Positions 32,528-41,946 of a stretch of 64,000 bases of DNA are shown piece after piece (positions within the stretch are counted from its first letter, which is position 1; the number at the start of each line of letters is the position of its first letter). The notes below the pieces were generated by a model. It searched no databases. It saw only the letters and a program-made list of their open reading frames with translations, and was not told where the DNA came from. Position numbers and translations under genes: made by a program. The stretch spans positions 1 through 64,000 of the forward strand of contig LNEL01000062.1 of NCBI GenBank assembly GCA_001464935.1. Direction: 5' to 3'. The DNA comes from Gammaproteobacteria bacterium Ga0077536 (lineage in GTDB: Bacteria > Pseudomonadota > Gammaproteobacteria > Ga0077536).

Positions 32528-33486
32528 CGGGTCCGGCGCACGACGCGGCGCCACCGGTGGTGTTCCTGATGGGGCCGACCGGCGCCGGCAAGACCGCGGC
32601 GGCGCTGTGGCTCGCGGCGCGGTTGCCGGCGGAAATCGTCAGTGTCGACTCGGCCCTCGTCTACCGCGGCATGGACATCGGGACTGCCAAACCCGATCCG
32701 GGCGAGCGGCGCCGCGTGCCGCATCATCTGATCGACGTCTGCGAGCCGACCGACGCGTGGTCGGCCGCGCGGTTTCGCACCGAGGCGCGTGCCGCGATCG
32801 ACGCGGTGCGCTCGCGTGGACGGCTGCCGCTGCTGGTTGGCGGCACCGGCCTGTACTTTCGCCTGCTCGAAACCGGCATCGCCGAGCTGCCGGCGGCGGC
32901 GCCCGGCGTGCGTGAGGCCTTGCAGGCCGAACTGCTGAGCCTAGGCTCGGCCGCGCTGCATGCGCGGCTTGCACGTGTGGATCCCGTCAGCGCAGCGCGC
33001 ATCCACCCGAACGACCCGCAGCGCACGACCCGCGCGCTCGAGGTCTTCGCCGCCGAGGGCCGGCCGCTGTCGTCGTACCTGGCGGCGGCCACCCACCATG
33101 GTCTCGGGCTGCCGCTCGTCAAATGGGTGCTCGCGCCGGCCGATCGCGACGCGCTGCGTGGGCGGCTGGCGAGCCGCTTCGCGGCGATGCTCGAACAGGG
33201 ACTCGTCAACGAAGTGCGGGGGCTGCGTGCGCGTCCCGGGATCGGACCGGACTGCCCGGCGCTGCGCGCGGTGGGCTATCGTGAAGTCTGGCGTCATCTC
33301 GACGGTGAACTAGATCGCGCCGCGATGGTCGATGCAGCAGTGACCGCCACCCGCCAGTACGCCAAGCGCCAATACACCTGGTTTCGTGCCGAACGTGACG
33401 CGCAGTGGTTCGACAGCACCGACCGCGGTGTGCTCGACGAACTGATCAATGATCTCAATTCGCGAGCCAAAATCGTTGATTTTTGA
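32524..33486 (+). CDS. miaA: tRNA dimethylallyltransferase MiaA
   Basis: Adds a dimethylallyl group to A37 of tRNAs reading UNN codons; 320 residues. P-loop is VFLMGPTGAGKTAAALWLA; EIVSVDSALVYRGMDIGTAKP and HHLIDVCEPTDAWSAARF bind substrate; LLVGGTGLYFRLL and RQYAKRQYTWFR are conserved blocks. Its ATG overlaps the mutL stop (ATGA). The hfq promoter may lie at its very end. Confidence 0.95.
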   Translation: MTGPAHDAAPPVVFLMGPTGAGKTAAALWLAARLPAEIVSVDSALVYRGMDIGTAKPDPGERRRVPHHLIDVCEPTDAWSAARFRTEARAAIDAVRSRGRLPLLVGGTGLYFRLLETGIAELPAAAPGVREALQAELLSLGSAALHARLARVDPVSAARIHPNDPQRTTRALEVFAAEGRPLSSYLAAATHHGLGLPLVKWVLAPADRDALRGRLASRFAAMLEQGLVNEVRGLRARPGIGPDCPALRAVGYREVWRHLDGELDRAAMVDAAVTATRQYAKRQYTWFRAERDAQWFDSTDRGVLDELINDLNSRAKIVDF

Positions 33487-33487
33487 G

Positions 33488-33493
33488 TATACT
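33488..33493 (+). promoter_or_regulatory. Possible -10 of an hfq promoter
   Basis: TATACT lies just after the miaA stop in an A/T-rich patch; no convincing -35 is seen 17 bases upstream. About 130 bases remain to the hfq ATG. Comparable hfq promoters exist near miaA in E. coli, so this is plausible. Confidence 0.3.
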
Positions 33494-33622
33494 CGCAGCC
33501 GACTTAGCCTTTTCTGCTGGCTGTCCGTCCGACGGCATCGGGGTTTCAAGGGAGACCGATACCGCCACTTTGGGCAACGGCACTACGGCCGGAACGCGAC
33601 GACCAATAACAAGGAGACTCTC

Positions 33623-33865
33623 ATGAGCAAAGGCCAATCCCTGCAGGAACCCTATCTGAATGCGTTGCGCAAGGAGCGCATCCCGGTTTCCATCTACCTG
33701 GTGAACGGGATCAAGCTGCAGGGCCAGATCGAGTCGTTCGATCAGTTCGTCATTCTGCTCAAGAACTCAGTGAGTCAGATGGTCTACAAACACGCGATTT
33801 CGACGGTTGTGCCCTCGCGCAACGTCAAGCTGCCGCGTGCCGACGGCGAGCCCGAAGAGGAATAA
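33623..33865 (+). CDS. hfq: RNA chaperone Hfq
   Basis: A hexameric Sm-like RNA chaperone that pairs small RNAs with mRNAs; 80 residues, somewhat short at the C-terminus. Sm1 has QEPYLNALRKERIPVSIYLVNGIKLQGQIESFDQFVILL; Sm2 has YKHAISTVVPSRNV, with the YKHA signature. The tail is a short acidic PRADGEPEEE. AAGGAG lies six bases before the ATG. Neighbours miaA and hflX are as expected. Confidence 0.98.
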   Translation: MSKGQSLQEPYLNALRKERIPVSIYLVNGIKLQGQIESFDQFVILLKNSVSQMVYKHAISTVVPSRNVKLPRADGEPEEE

Positions 33866-33880
33866 ACGGAAGCATGAAAT

Positions 33881-35209
33881 TTGTTTGATCGACACCAGGG
33901 CGGCGAACGCGCCGTCCTCGTCAATGTCATCCTGGCGTCGCCCGCGACGCCGGGTGACCCCGCAGAATTCGCCGAATTGGCAAGCTCGGCCGGCGTCGAG
34001 TGCGTTGGCACCCTCAGCGCGCGCCGTGATCGTCCCGATCCGAAGCACTTCATCGGAGAAGGCAAGGCCGAAGAACTGAAGGCGCTCGTCGCCGACGTGC
34101 AGGCCGACGTCGTGCTGTTCGACCGCACGCTGAGTCCGGCCCAGGAACGCAACCTCGAACGCCTGTTGAGCTGCCGTGTGATCGATCGCACCGGCGTCAT
34201 CCTCGACATCTTCGCGCAGCGCGCGCGGTCGTTCGAAGGCCAGCTGCAGGTTGAAATGGCGCAGCTGCGTCATCTGTCGACGCGCCTCGTGCGCGGCTGG
34301 ACCCACCTCGAACGGCAACGCGGCGGCATCGGCCTGCGCGGTCCGGGCGAAACGCAGCTCGAAACCGATCGACGGCTCATCGGCAACCGCATCAAGCAGC
34401 TCAACGAGAAGCTCGAAAAGCTGCGGCGGCAGCGTCAGCAGAGCGCCCGCGCGCGCCGCCGCGCTTCGCTGTCGACAGCCGCGCTCGTCGGTTACACGAA
34501 TGCCGGCAAGTCGACGCTGTTCAACCGTCTGACCAGCAGCGAAACCTATGCTGCCGACCAGCTGTTCGCCACGCTGGACACCACACTGCGACGCATGAAC
34601 GTGCCGGGCGAGCATCCGGTGCTGCTGAGCGACACGGTCGGCTTCATTCGCGATCTGCCCCCCGATCTGGTCGCGGCATTTCATGCGACGCTCGATGAAA
34701 CGAAGGACGCCACGCTGCTGCTGCACATCATCGATGCCAGCGCCGAAGACATGGAATCGAAGCGCGAGGAAGTCATCAACGTGCTCGAGAGCATCGGGGC
34801 GCGCGAGACGCCGCTGCTCGAGGTCTACAACAAGATCGATCTCTGTGCCGGACTCGAGCCGCGCATCGAACGCGACGAACACGGCGCACCGGTAGCGGTG
34901 TGGGTGTCGGCGTGGAGCGGCGTCGGGCTCGATCTGCTGCGCGCGGCGATTGCCGAGCGCCTCGATCTCGAAAAGCTCGCGCGGCGTATTGAACTCAGGC
35001 CCGCCGATGGCAGGTTGCGGGCCCAACTGTACGAAATGGGCGCTGTCCTGCACGAGGAAGCGCTCGAGGAGGGCGGCTGGCGTCTGGATGTCACCCTGAG
35101 CCCGGGCCGCTGGGCAAGGTTGATGCCGGACGTGCCGTTGCCGGCACCGCTCGCGGCCGTCGCGATCGACGATTTCGAGGCAGATACGGAGGCGGAGGTG
35201 GGCCCCTGA
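33881..35209 (+). CDS. hflX: GTPase HflX
   Basis: A ribosome-binding GTPase that splits stalled ribosomes, often induced by stress; 442 residues. The N-terminal domain starts MFDRHQGGERAVLVNV; ALSPAQERNLERL-like and RVIDRTGVILDIFAQRA follow. The G domain has G1 ALVGYTNAGKST, G3 LSDTVGFIRDLP and G4 NKID. The long helical GIGLRGPGETQLETDRR stretch is the hallmark. The start is TTG 33881, in agreement with the conserved FDR N-terminus; an ATG seven bases earlier opens only a five-codon frame. Confidence 0.95.
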   Translation: MFDRHQGGERAVLVNVILASPATPGDPAEFAELASSAGVECVGTLSARRDRPDPKHFIGEGKAEELKALVADVQADVVLFDRTLSPAQERNLERLLSCRVIDRTGVILDIFAQRARSFEGQLQVEMAQLRHLSTRLVRGWTHLERQRGGIGLRGPGETQLETDRRLIGNRIKQLNEKLEKLRRQRQQSARARRRASLSTAALVGYTNAGKSTLFNRLTSSETYAADQLFATLDTTLRRMNVPGEHPVLLSDTVGFIRDLPPDLVAAFHATLDETKDATLLLHIIDASAEDMESKREEVINVLESIGARETPLLEVYNKIDLCAGLEPRIERDEHGAPVAVWVSAWSGVGLDLLRAAIAERLDLEKLARRIELRPADGRLRAQLYEMGAVLHEEALEEGGWRLDVTLSPGRWARLMPDVPLPAPLAAVAIDDFEADTEAEVGP

Positions 35210-35236
35210 GCCCGCCGCCGCGTCTGCTGCATCGCG

Positions 35237-35266
35237 TTGCCCTCCCTGTCGTAACCCACTTACAAT
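35237..35266 (+). promoter_or_regulatory. Sigma-70-like promoter before hflK
   Basis: TTGCCC (35237-35242) and TACAAT (35261-35266) are spaced by 18 bases. The hflK ATG is 39 bases further. It would drive hflK-hflC-DUF2065-hisZ-purA separately from hflX. Confidence 0.5.
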
Positions 35267-35305
35267 CCGCGCACCCGCAAGTCCGCCCCGACTCGAGAAA
35301 AGCCA

Positions 35306-36457
35306 ATGGCCTGGAATGACAACAACAACAACGACCGCGACCCATGGGGCGGCCGGCGCAATGAGCAGGGCCCGCCCGATCTCGACGAGGTCGTGAAAAA
35401 GATGCAGGAGAAACTCGGCGGCCTGTTCGGCGGCGGGCAGCGCGGCGGCCGTCAGCGCCCGCCGGCCGGCGAGACACCGAAGGCAGTCTGGTTCATCGGC
35501 GGCGCGATCATCCTCGCGCTGCTGTTCGTCGAAATGTTCTGGCGGATCGAACCGGCCGAGCGCGGCGTGGTGCTGCGCTTCGGCAAGCACGTCACGACGC
35601 TGCAACCGGGTCCGCACATGCGCTTTCCTCGGCCGATCGAAAACGTGATTCGGGTCAACATCGATACCTTCCGCACGTTCACGCTCGATGCCACGATGCT
35701 GACGCGCGACGAGAACATCGTCGACCTGCAGATCGCGGTGCAGTACCGCATCAACAACGTCGAGGACTACCTGCTGCGCATCGCCGATCCCGACGAATCC
35801 GTGCAGCGCGTGGCCGAGAGTTCGATCCGCGACATCATCGGCGCGAGCACCTTCGACTACGTGATCGGCGAAGGCCGCGCCGACATCGCGGTCAAGGCGC
35901 AGGAACTGATGCAGGACATGCTCGACAACTACGAAGCCGGCATCGCGGTCACCAGCGTCAACATGCAGTCGGCGAATCCGCCCGAAGAAGTGAAGGCGTC
36001 GTACGACGACGCGATCAAGTCGCGCGAAGACGAGCAGCGCAAGATCAACGAGGCCGAAGCCTACCGCAACGAAGTCGTCGAGCGTGCCCAGGGTGATGCG
36101 GCGCGTATCCGCCTCGAAGCCCAGGCGTACAAGGAACAGGTCGTCGCGCGCGCCGAAGGTGAGGCGCGGCGCTTCGAGCAGATGCTGACGGAGTACGAGA
36201 AGGCGCCGGCGGTCATGCGCGAACGCCTGTACCTCGAAACAGTCGAGAGCGTGCTGCGTGACAGCACCAAGATCGTGATGGACGGTGGCAGCGGCAACGT
36301 GACCTACCTGCCGCTCGACAAGCTGATGGACCGTGGTCGCGGCAGCGCACCGGCGAGTGATGCACCGGTGGTCCAGCCCGGCAACGAAAATTACGTGCCT
36401 GCGCCTGCGGAATACGCCCGCGAGCGCGAAGCGGCGCGCCTGAGAGGAGCCCGCTGA
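35306..36457 (+). CDS. hflK: FtsH protease regulator HflK
   Basis: A membrane-anchored stomatin/prohibitin-like protein that with HflC forms a periplasmic cage around FtsH and tunes its activity; 383 residues. A Gly/Asn-rich cytoplasmic start (NDNNNNDRDPWGG) precedes one membrane segment (about 65-85, AVWFIGGAIILALLFVEMFW). The SPFH domain includes RGVVLRFGKHVTTLQPGPHMRFPRPIE, and a long charged helix follows (KSREDEQRKINEAEAYRNEVVERAQGDAARI). The tail is Pro/Ala-rich. Its stop and the hflC ATG overlap by one base (TGATG). Confidence 0.96.
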   Translation: MAWNDNNNNDRDPWGGRRNEQGPPDLDEVVKKMQEKLGGLFGGGQRGGRQRPPAGETPKAVWFIGGAIILALLFVEMFWRIEPAERGVVLRFGKHVTTLQPGPHMRFPRPIENVIRVNIDTFRTFTLDATMLTRDENIVDLQIAVQYRINNVEDYLLRIADPDESVQRVAESSIRDIIGASTFDYVIGEGRADIAVKAQELMQDMLDNYEAGIAVTSVNMQSANPPEEVKASYDDAIKSREDEQRKINEAEAYRNEVVERAQGDAARIRLEAQAYKEQVVARAEGEARRFEQMLTEYEKAPAVMRERLYLETVESVLRDSTKIVMDGGSGNVTYLPLDKLMDRGRGSAPASDAPVVQPGNENYVPAPAEYAREREAARLRGAR

Positions 36458-37317
36458 TGGCCGCCCGCATCGTCATTCCAGTCGTCATTGCGCTGCTGAT
36501 TGCGTGGGGCTGCATGTTCCGCGTGTTCGAACAGGAGCGCGCGATCTTGTTCCAGCTCGGCGAGATCAAACGCGCCGATTATGAACCGGGTCTGTACCTG
36601 ATGATCCCGGTGTTCCAGAACGTGCTGAAGTTCGACGGACGCCTGCAGACACTCGACGCCGAAGCCGCACGCTTCCTGACCGGTGAGAAGAAGGACGTGA
36701 TCGTCGACTCCTTCGTCCGCTGGCGCATTCGCGATGTCGTGAAGTTCTACCTGGCCACCGGCGGCGATCAGCGCCGCGCCGGCATCCTCGTCTACCAGAA
36801 GATCAACGACGCGCTGCGCGTGGAGTTCGGCAAGCGCAAGGTGCAGGAAGTGGTTGCGGGCGAGCGCGGCAAGATCATGGAGATCGTGAAGAAGACGGCC
36901 GACGAGCGCGGCGAGGAGCTGGGGCTCGAAATCGTGGACGTCCGCATCAAGCGCATCGATCTGCCGGCGGAAGTCAGCAGCGCGGTGTACGAACGCATGC
37001 GCGCCGAGCGCGCCCGGGTCGCGCGCGAGCTGCGTGCACGCGGTGAGAAGGAAGCCACGCGCATTCGCGCCGATTCGGATCGGCAGGCGACAGTCATCAG
37101 CGCCGAAGCCTATCGTGATGCGGAAACCCTGCGCGGCGAAGGTGACGGCCGCTCCTCGCAGATCTACGCGCAGGCCTACAGCCGCGATCCGGAGTTCTAC
37201 GAGTTCTATCGCAGCCTCAGCGCCTACCGGAACAGTTTCCGCAGCAAGGACGACATTCTGCTGCTGCGACCCGATTCGGACTTCTTCAAGTATTTCAACG
37301 ATCCGTCGCGCCGCTGA
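36457..37317 (+). CDS. hflC: FtsH protease regulator HflC
   Basis: Partner of HflK; 286 residues. One N-terminal membrane segment (VIPVVIALLIAWGCMF), an SPFH domain (ERAILFQLGEIKRADYEPGLYLMIPVFQNVLKFDGRLQTL), VDSFVRWRIRDVVKFYLATGGD, and a long helix RAERARVARELRARGEKEATRIRADSDRQATV. It ends RPDSDFFKYFN as in the family. No anomaly is seen. Confidence 0.96.
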   Translation: MAARIVIPVVIALLIAWGCMFRVFEQERAILFQLGEIKRADYEPGLYLMIPVFQNVLKFDGRLQTLDAEAARFLTGEKKDVIVDSFVRWRIRDVVKFYLATGGDQRRAGILVYQKINDALRVEFGKRKVQEVVAGERGKIMEIVKKTADERGEELGLEIVDVRIKRIDLPAEVSSAVYERMRAERARVARELRARGEKEATRIRADSDRQATVISAEAYRDAETLRGEGDGRSSQIYAQAYSRDPEFYEFYRSLSAYRNSFRSKDDILLLRPDSDFFKYFNDPSRR

Positions 37318-37341
37318 CGCGGCGGGCGTTGTCGATCGGCG

Positions 37342-37527
37342 ATGTGGCAGGACCTGATGGCGGCAACGGCGCTGGTGTTCGTGTTCGAGGGCATCCTGCC
37401 GTTTCTCAGTCCCGTGCGTTACCGGCAGATGATGTCGCAGATGCTCGGGATGAGCGACGGCGGCTTGCGGACACTCGGTCTCCTCAGCATGATCGTCGGC
37501 CTTTTCGCACTCTACCTCGTGAGATGA
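37342..37527 (+). CDS. DUF2065 small membrane protein (YjeT-like)
   Basis: A 61-residue protein with two membrane segments (LMAATALVFVFEGILPFL and LGLLSMIVGLFALYLV) joined by a short loop PVRYRQMMSQMLGMSDGGLR, the DUF2065 signature. It lies between hflC and purA in many gammaproteobacteria. No function is known. The start is ATG 37342; hisZ begins three bases after its stop. Confidence 0.9.
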   Translation: MWQDLMAATALVFVFEGILPFLSPVRYRQMMSQMLGMSDGGLRTLGLLSMIVGLFALYLVR

Positions 37528-37530
37528 ACG

Positions 37531-38733
37531 ATGACGGGCGTTAGTCGCTGGTTATTGCCGGATGGCGTGGATGAAATCATTCCGCCGCTGGCGGCGGAAA
37601 TGGAACAGCTGCGGCGCCGGGTCATCGATCTGATGGCGGGCTGGGGCTATCGACTCTGCATGCCGCCGCTGGTCGAATTCCTCGACTCGCTGCTGTCGGG
37701 GCTCGGCGAAGATCTCGACCTCCAGACTTTCAAACTGACCGACCAGGTCAGCGGGCGGATGCTGGGCATCCCCGCCGACATGACGCCGCAGGTCGCGCGC
37801 ATCGACGCGCATCGCCTGCCGACCGACTGTCCGCAACGGCTGTGCTACATCGGGCCGGTGCTGCACACGCGCCCGGACAAGTTCGCGGGATCTCGCAACC
37901 CGCTGCAGATTGGCGCCGAGCTCTACGGCCACGCCGGCATCGAGAGCGATGCCGAAGTGATCTGCCTGCTCGTCGAAACGCTCGCCTGCGCCGGGATCAG
38001 CGACGTCACGCTCGAGCTCGGCCACATGGGCGTGTTCAAGGGGCTCGTCGCGGCGGCGATGCTCGACGCCGCCGGCAGTGCCCGCGTGCTGGAAGCGCTG
38101 CTGTTGAAATCTCCCGATGAACTGGAGACGGCCTGCGCGCAGGCGCAGGTGCCGGCCGGGCCTGCGACGTGGCTGCGGGGCCTGCTCGCCCACAACGGCG
38201 GTCCCGGGGTGCTCGACGCCGCGTCCCGCGAGCTGGCCGATGCGCCGGCCGGCGTACGTGCCGCGCTGGCTGAACTGCGCGCCCTGATCGACCTGCTGCG
38301 CCAGCGCTGCCCGCATCTCGACGTGCACGTCGACCTGGCCGAGCTGCGTGGCTATCACTATCACACCGGCGTGATGTTCGCGGCCTACACGCCGCGCGCG
38401 GGCAGGGCGATCGCCCGCGGCGGCCGCTATGACAACATCGGCGTGCAGTTCGGACGGCCACGGCCGGCCACAGGCTTCAGTACCGACCTCAAGGCGCTGG
38501 TGGCGCTGGCCCCGGCCGCCATGGCGCCGGCGCCCATCTTCGCGCCAGCCGGCACCGAGCCGGCCCTGCTCTCCGCGATTGCCGCGGCGCGCCGGGCGGG
38601 CGACATCGTCATCCAGGGCCTGCCCGGGCAGGCCGGCAACGGCGCAGACATGGGATGCTCGCGCCAGTTCAGTATCGTCGCGGGCAGTTGGCAGGTGGTC
38701 GACGCGACCGCCGTGAACACAGCACCGCAGTAA
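37531..38733 (+). CDS. hisZ: ATP phosphoribosyltransferase regulatory subunit HisZ
   Basis: A histidyl-tRNA-synthetase-like protein that activates the short form of HisG at the start of histidine synthesis; 400 residues. N-terminal block WLLPDGVDEIIPPLAAEMEQLRRRVIDLMAGWGYRLCMPPLVEFLDSLL; motif-2 like QVSGRMLGIPADMTPQVARIDAHRL; ELYGHAGIESDAEVICLL; and YHYHTGVMFAAYTPRAGRAIARGGRYD. It has no anticodon-binding domain, so it is not HisS. Its presence implies a short HisG elsewhere. The gene pairs with purA as in many gammaproteobacteria. Confidence 0.94.
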   Translation: MTGVSRWLLPDGVDEIIPPLAAEMEQLRRRVIDLMAGWGYRLCMPPLVEFLDSLLSGLGEDLDLQTFKLTDQVSGRMLGIPADMTPQVARIDAHRLPTDCPQRLCYIGPVLHTRPDKFAGSRNPLQIGAELYGHAGIESDAEVICLLVETLACAGISDVTLELGHMGVFKGLVAAAMLDAAGSARVLEALLLKSPDELETACAQAQVPAGPATWLRGLLAHNGGPGVLDAASRELADAPAGVRAALAELRALIDLLRQRCPHLDVHVDLAELRGYHYHTGVMFAAYTPRAGRAIARGGRYDNIGVQFGRPRPATGFSTDLKALVALAPAAMAPAPIFAPAGTEPALLSAIAAARRAGDIVIQGLPGQAGNGADMGCSRQFSIVAGSWQVVDATAVNTAPQ

Positions 38734-38755
38734 ACGGGGACCAAAGGGGACCAAC

Positions 38756-40017
38756 GTGAGCAGATCCGTCGTAGTCATCGGCGCGCAATGGGGCGATGAA
38801 GGAAAAGGCAAGGTCGTGGACATGCTGACCGACCGGGCCGGCGCCGTCGTGCGCTTCCAGGGCGGGCACAACGCCGGCCACACGGTCGTCATCGGCGGGG
38901 ACAAGACCGTTCTCCACCTGATCCCGTCCGGCGTCCTGCGCGACGGCGTGCGTTGCCTGATCGGCAACGGCGTGGTCGTGTCGCCAGCCGCGCTGATGGA
39001 AGAAATCCTGATGCTCGAATCGCGCGGCGTGCCGGCGCGTGAACGCATCATGCTGAGCCCGGCGGCAACGCTGATCCTGCCGTATCATGCAGCGCTCGAT
39101 CAGGCACGCGAGAAGGCGCGCGGCGCGCAGGCCATCGGGACCACCGGGCGCGGCATCGGCCCGGCCTACGAAGACAAGGCCGCGCGGCGCGCGCTGCGCG
39201 TCGACGACATGCTCTATCGCGAGCGTTTCGCGGCGAAGCTCGGCGAAGTGCTCGACTATCACAACTTCGTCCTCACGCAGTACTACAAGGTCGCGAAGCT
39301 CGACTTCCAGCAGATCCTCGACGAGCAGATGCGCTTTGCCGAGGAGATCAGCCCGATGGTCGGCGACGTCACCGGCGAAATCGACCGGCTGCAGAAGGCC
39401 GGCGAGAACCTGATGTTCGAAGGCGCGCAGGGCAGTCTGCTCGACATCGATCACGGTACCTACCCGTATGTCACCTCGTCGAACACGACCGCAGGCTATG
39501 CCGCGACCGGCAGTGGTGCGAGCCCGCGCTGCATCGATTACGTGCTCGGCATCACGAAGGCCTATACGACACGCGTCGGCGGCGGCCCGTTCCCGACCGA
39601 ACTGTTCGACGAACTCGGCCAGCATCTCGCGACGCGTGGGCACGAGTTCGGCGCGACCACGGGTCGCGCGCGACGCGCTCGCGGATGGTCAACGGGATTT
39701 CGGGCCTCTGCGTGACCAAGCTCGACGTGCTCGATGGCATCGACGAAATCCGCGTCTGCGTCGGTTACCGCTCGCCGCGCGGCGAAACCTCCGCCGCGCC
39801 GATGGGTGCCGAAGCGATGGCGGAAGTCGAGCCGATCTACGAAACGCTGCCGGGCTGGCGCGAGCCGACTTACGGCATCACCGAATATCCCCGGTTGCCG
39901 GAGAATGCGCGGCGCTATCTCGAGCGCATTGCCGAACTGACCGAAACGCCGATCGACATCATTTCGACCGGCCCCGATCGGGCGCAGACCATCGTGCTGC
40001 GCCATCCGTTCGCCTGA
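38756..40017 (+). pseudogene. purA: Adenylosuccinate synthetase with an internal frame-breaking deletion
   Basis: Encodes the first step from IMP to AMP. The GTG start follows AAAGGGGA. The first frame (38756-39715) is normal through GAQWGDEGKGKVVDML, GGHNAGHTVV, TTGRGIGPAYEDKAARRALR and the aspartate-loop start GATTGRARR, then goes off into RGWSTGFRASA. The second frame resumes at 39685 with VNGISGLCVTKLDVLDG and runs to the normal end at 40017. Comparing with the usual family spacing between TTGR and NGISGLC, about 31 bases are missing, removing the conserved GW(F/L)DAVALRR segment. Either the gene is broken or the assembly has a local error; in a gene normally needed for adenine synthesis the latter is a real possibility. 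Confidence 0.85.
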
Positions 40018-40057
40018 TCGCGACGTCTCGCGAGCGGGCCCCGAGGAAGCAAGCAGG

Positions 40058-40633
40058 ATGGATGATCCTTTCGAGCGCTTCGCGAACTGGTTCGCGGAAG
40101 CCGAGCAGCGCGAGCCGAACAATCCCGGCGCCATGTCGGTGGCCACCGTGGACACCCATGGCAGACCTTCGTCGCGCATGGTGTTGCTGCGCGGCTTCGA
40201 TGCCCGCGGCTTCGTGTTCTACACGAACCTCGAGAGCCGCAAGGGGCATGACCTGCGCACGAACGCCTATGTCGCGCTGTGCTTCCACTGGAAGTCGCTG
40301 GACCGCCAGGTGCGCATCGAAGGCAAGACCCAGATCGTCAATGCCGAAGAGGCCGATGCCTACTTCGCCAGCCGGCCGAAGGATTCGCAGATAGGTGCGT
40401 GGGCATCGAAGCAGTCCGAGCCGCTGACGGCGCGCTTCGAACTCGAGACACGAGTCGCGAAGTACGGCGTGCTCTATGGGATCGGCAAGGTGCCGCGCCC
40501 GCCGTTCTGGTCCGGCTATCGCGTGGTGCCGGACGCCATCGAGTTCTGGGAAGAGCGGCCATTCCGCCTGCACGATCGCACGCAGTATCGACTGGGCGCA
40601 GACGGCTGGCAGAGCACGAAGCTGTTCCCCTGA
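40058..40633 (+). CDS. pdxH: Pyridoxamine 5'-phosphate oxidase
   Basis: An FMN enzyme that makes pyridoxal 5'-phosphate from PMP or PNP; 191 residues. Key blocks are MSVATVDTHGRPSSRMVLLRGFDARGFVFYTN, SRKGHDLRTN, ALCFHWKSLDRQVRIEG, YFASRPKDSQIGAWASKQS, and RPPFWSGYRVVPDAIEFWEERPFRLHDR near the C-terminus. It is complete and typical. The stop is 16 bases from the convergent MFS gene. Confidence 0.97.
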   Translation: MDDPFERFANWFAEAEQREPNNPGAMSVATVDTHGRPSSRMVLLRGFDARGFVFYTNLESRKGHDLRTNAYVALCFHWKSLDRQVRIEGKTQIVNAEEADAYFASRPKDSQIGAWASKQSEPLTARFELETRVAKYGVLYGIGKVPRPPFWSGYRVVPDAIEFWEERPFRLHDRTQYRLGADGWQSTKLFP

Positions 40634-40649
40634 GCGTCCCCGCGCCCGC

Positions 40650-41867
40650 TCAGACGCCCCGCAGCTTCGACGCGAGGCCGAACGTCAGGACCAGCGCGAG
40701 CGCGTTCAAGCCGGCGGCGATCCCGAACGCGGGCCCGTAGCCACCCGTCGCGTCGTACAGCCAGCCGGCGAGCCATGGCCCGAGCGCCGACGGCGCCGCG
40801 GCGAGTGCGAAGATCGCGCCGACGATACCCGCGACGTGCGCGCGGCCGAACAGCAATGAACACAGCGGCGCGAGCACGGTCACCCCGCCACCATACGCAA
40901 AGCCGAAGAGGGCGCCTGCCGCCCACAGCAGCGCCAGATCACCCGCCGCCATGAACAGACCGAAGGCGATGCTCTGCAGCGCGAAGATGCCGAGCAGCGT
41001 CGGCAGCTGGCCGCAGCGATCGAGCATCAACCCGCAGGACAGGCGGCCCGCGACGCCACCCACCCCGATCGCGCTCAACACGGAGGCCGCCGCCACCTTG
41101 CCGAGACCGAGATCCTCGGCATACGCAGCCGCGTGTACGAACGGCACGAACACCGCGAGCCAGGTCGCCACGTAAATGGCGACGAGCAGCCAGAATTCGC
41201 GCCGTCGCAGGCAGTCCCGCACGGTGGCGCCGGTCGTCGCCGCGAGACCGGCCGCGGGCAGCGCGTCGCCGTCGGGTGACAGGCCGTGCGACTCGGGATC
41301 GCGCAACATGAAACGCGCCGCGACGAGCATCAGCGCCGCACAGGCTATCGACAGCACGCCGAGCGACACGCGCCAGCCCCAGGCTGCGGCGAGCGCGGCG
41401 GCGAGCGGCGGCACGAAGAAATTGCCGAAACTCGTGCCGCTGGAAGCAAGGCCCACTGCCGTGCCGCGCCGGCGCGTGAACCAGCGCGCGACCGTCGCAT
41501 TGCACGGCACCCACGCGACGCTCATGCCGAGCGCGGCGATGACGCCCAGACTCAGGTTCAGTTGCCATAGCGAAGTCGCGAGCGCGCTCAGGCCCCAGCC
41601 GAGCCCCAGCAGCGCAGCGCCAATCGCAATCACCACGCGCGGTCCGACGCGATCGGTCGCGCGGCCGGTATACAGGCTCAGCACGCTGTAGCCGAACACG
41701 TAAAGGGAATAGGGCAGGGCCGTCTGCGCGCGCGTCCAGCCGAGTTCATCCGACATGCCGGTGACGAAGATGCCGAAGCTGAACTGCAGGCCGTAGGCGA
41801 GAAACAGCACGGAAAACGCCGCGGCAACGACGAACCAGCCCGGAAACACGCGCGCAGCCGGTGACAT
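40650..41867 (-). CDS. MFS transporter, monocarboxylate-type
   Basis: An inner-membrane transporter with twelve predicted helices; 405 residues. The start GWFVVAAAFSVLFLAYGLQFSFGIFVTGMSDELGW and the RATDRVGPRVVIAIGAALLGLGW loop (the R-x-D-R-x-G motif A) match the oxalate/monocarboxylate branch. WFTRRRGTAVGLASSGTSFGNF is a further branch block. The substrate is unknown. The ATG at 41867 is preferred; longer frames add a non-membrane extension. A 9-bp inverted repeat lies 54 bases upstream. Confidence 0.87.
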   Translation of the reverse strand: MSPAARVFPGWFVVAAAFSVLFLAYGLQFSFGIFVTGMSDELGWTRAQTALPYSLYVFGYSVLSLYTGRATDRVGPRVVIAIGAALLGLGWGLSALATSLWQLNLSLGVIAALGMSVAWVPCNATVARWFTRRRGTAVGLASSGTSFGNFFVPPLAAALAAAWGWRVSLGVLSIACAALMLVAARFMLRDPESHGLSPDGDALPAAGLAATTGATVRDCLRRREFWLLVAIYVATWLAVFVPFVHAAAYAEDLGLGKVAAASVLSAIGVGGVAGRLSCGLMLDRCGQLPTLLGIFALQSIAFGLFMAAGDLALLWAAGALFGFAYGGGVTVLAPLCSLLFGRAHVAGIVGAIFALAAAPSALGPWLAGWLYDATGGYGPAFGIAAGLNALALVLTFGLASKLRGV

Positions 41868-41920
41868 GGCGTCAGCGCGTGGTCGCGCGGGTGCGCGGCG
41901 CGGGCACAGGCCGAAAATGA

Positions 41921-41946
41921 GCGCGGGTGAGCAATGACACCCGCGC
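41921..41946. promoter_or_regulatory. Inverted repeat upstream of the MFS gene
   Basis: GCGCGGGTG (41921-41929) and CACCCGCGC (41938-41946), perfectly complementary with an 8-base spacer, lie before the minus-strand MFS start. It could be an operator for a local regulator or part of a 3' structure for globin. No further evidence. Confidence 0.3.
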
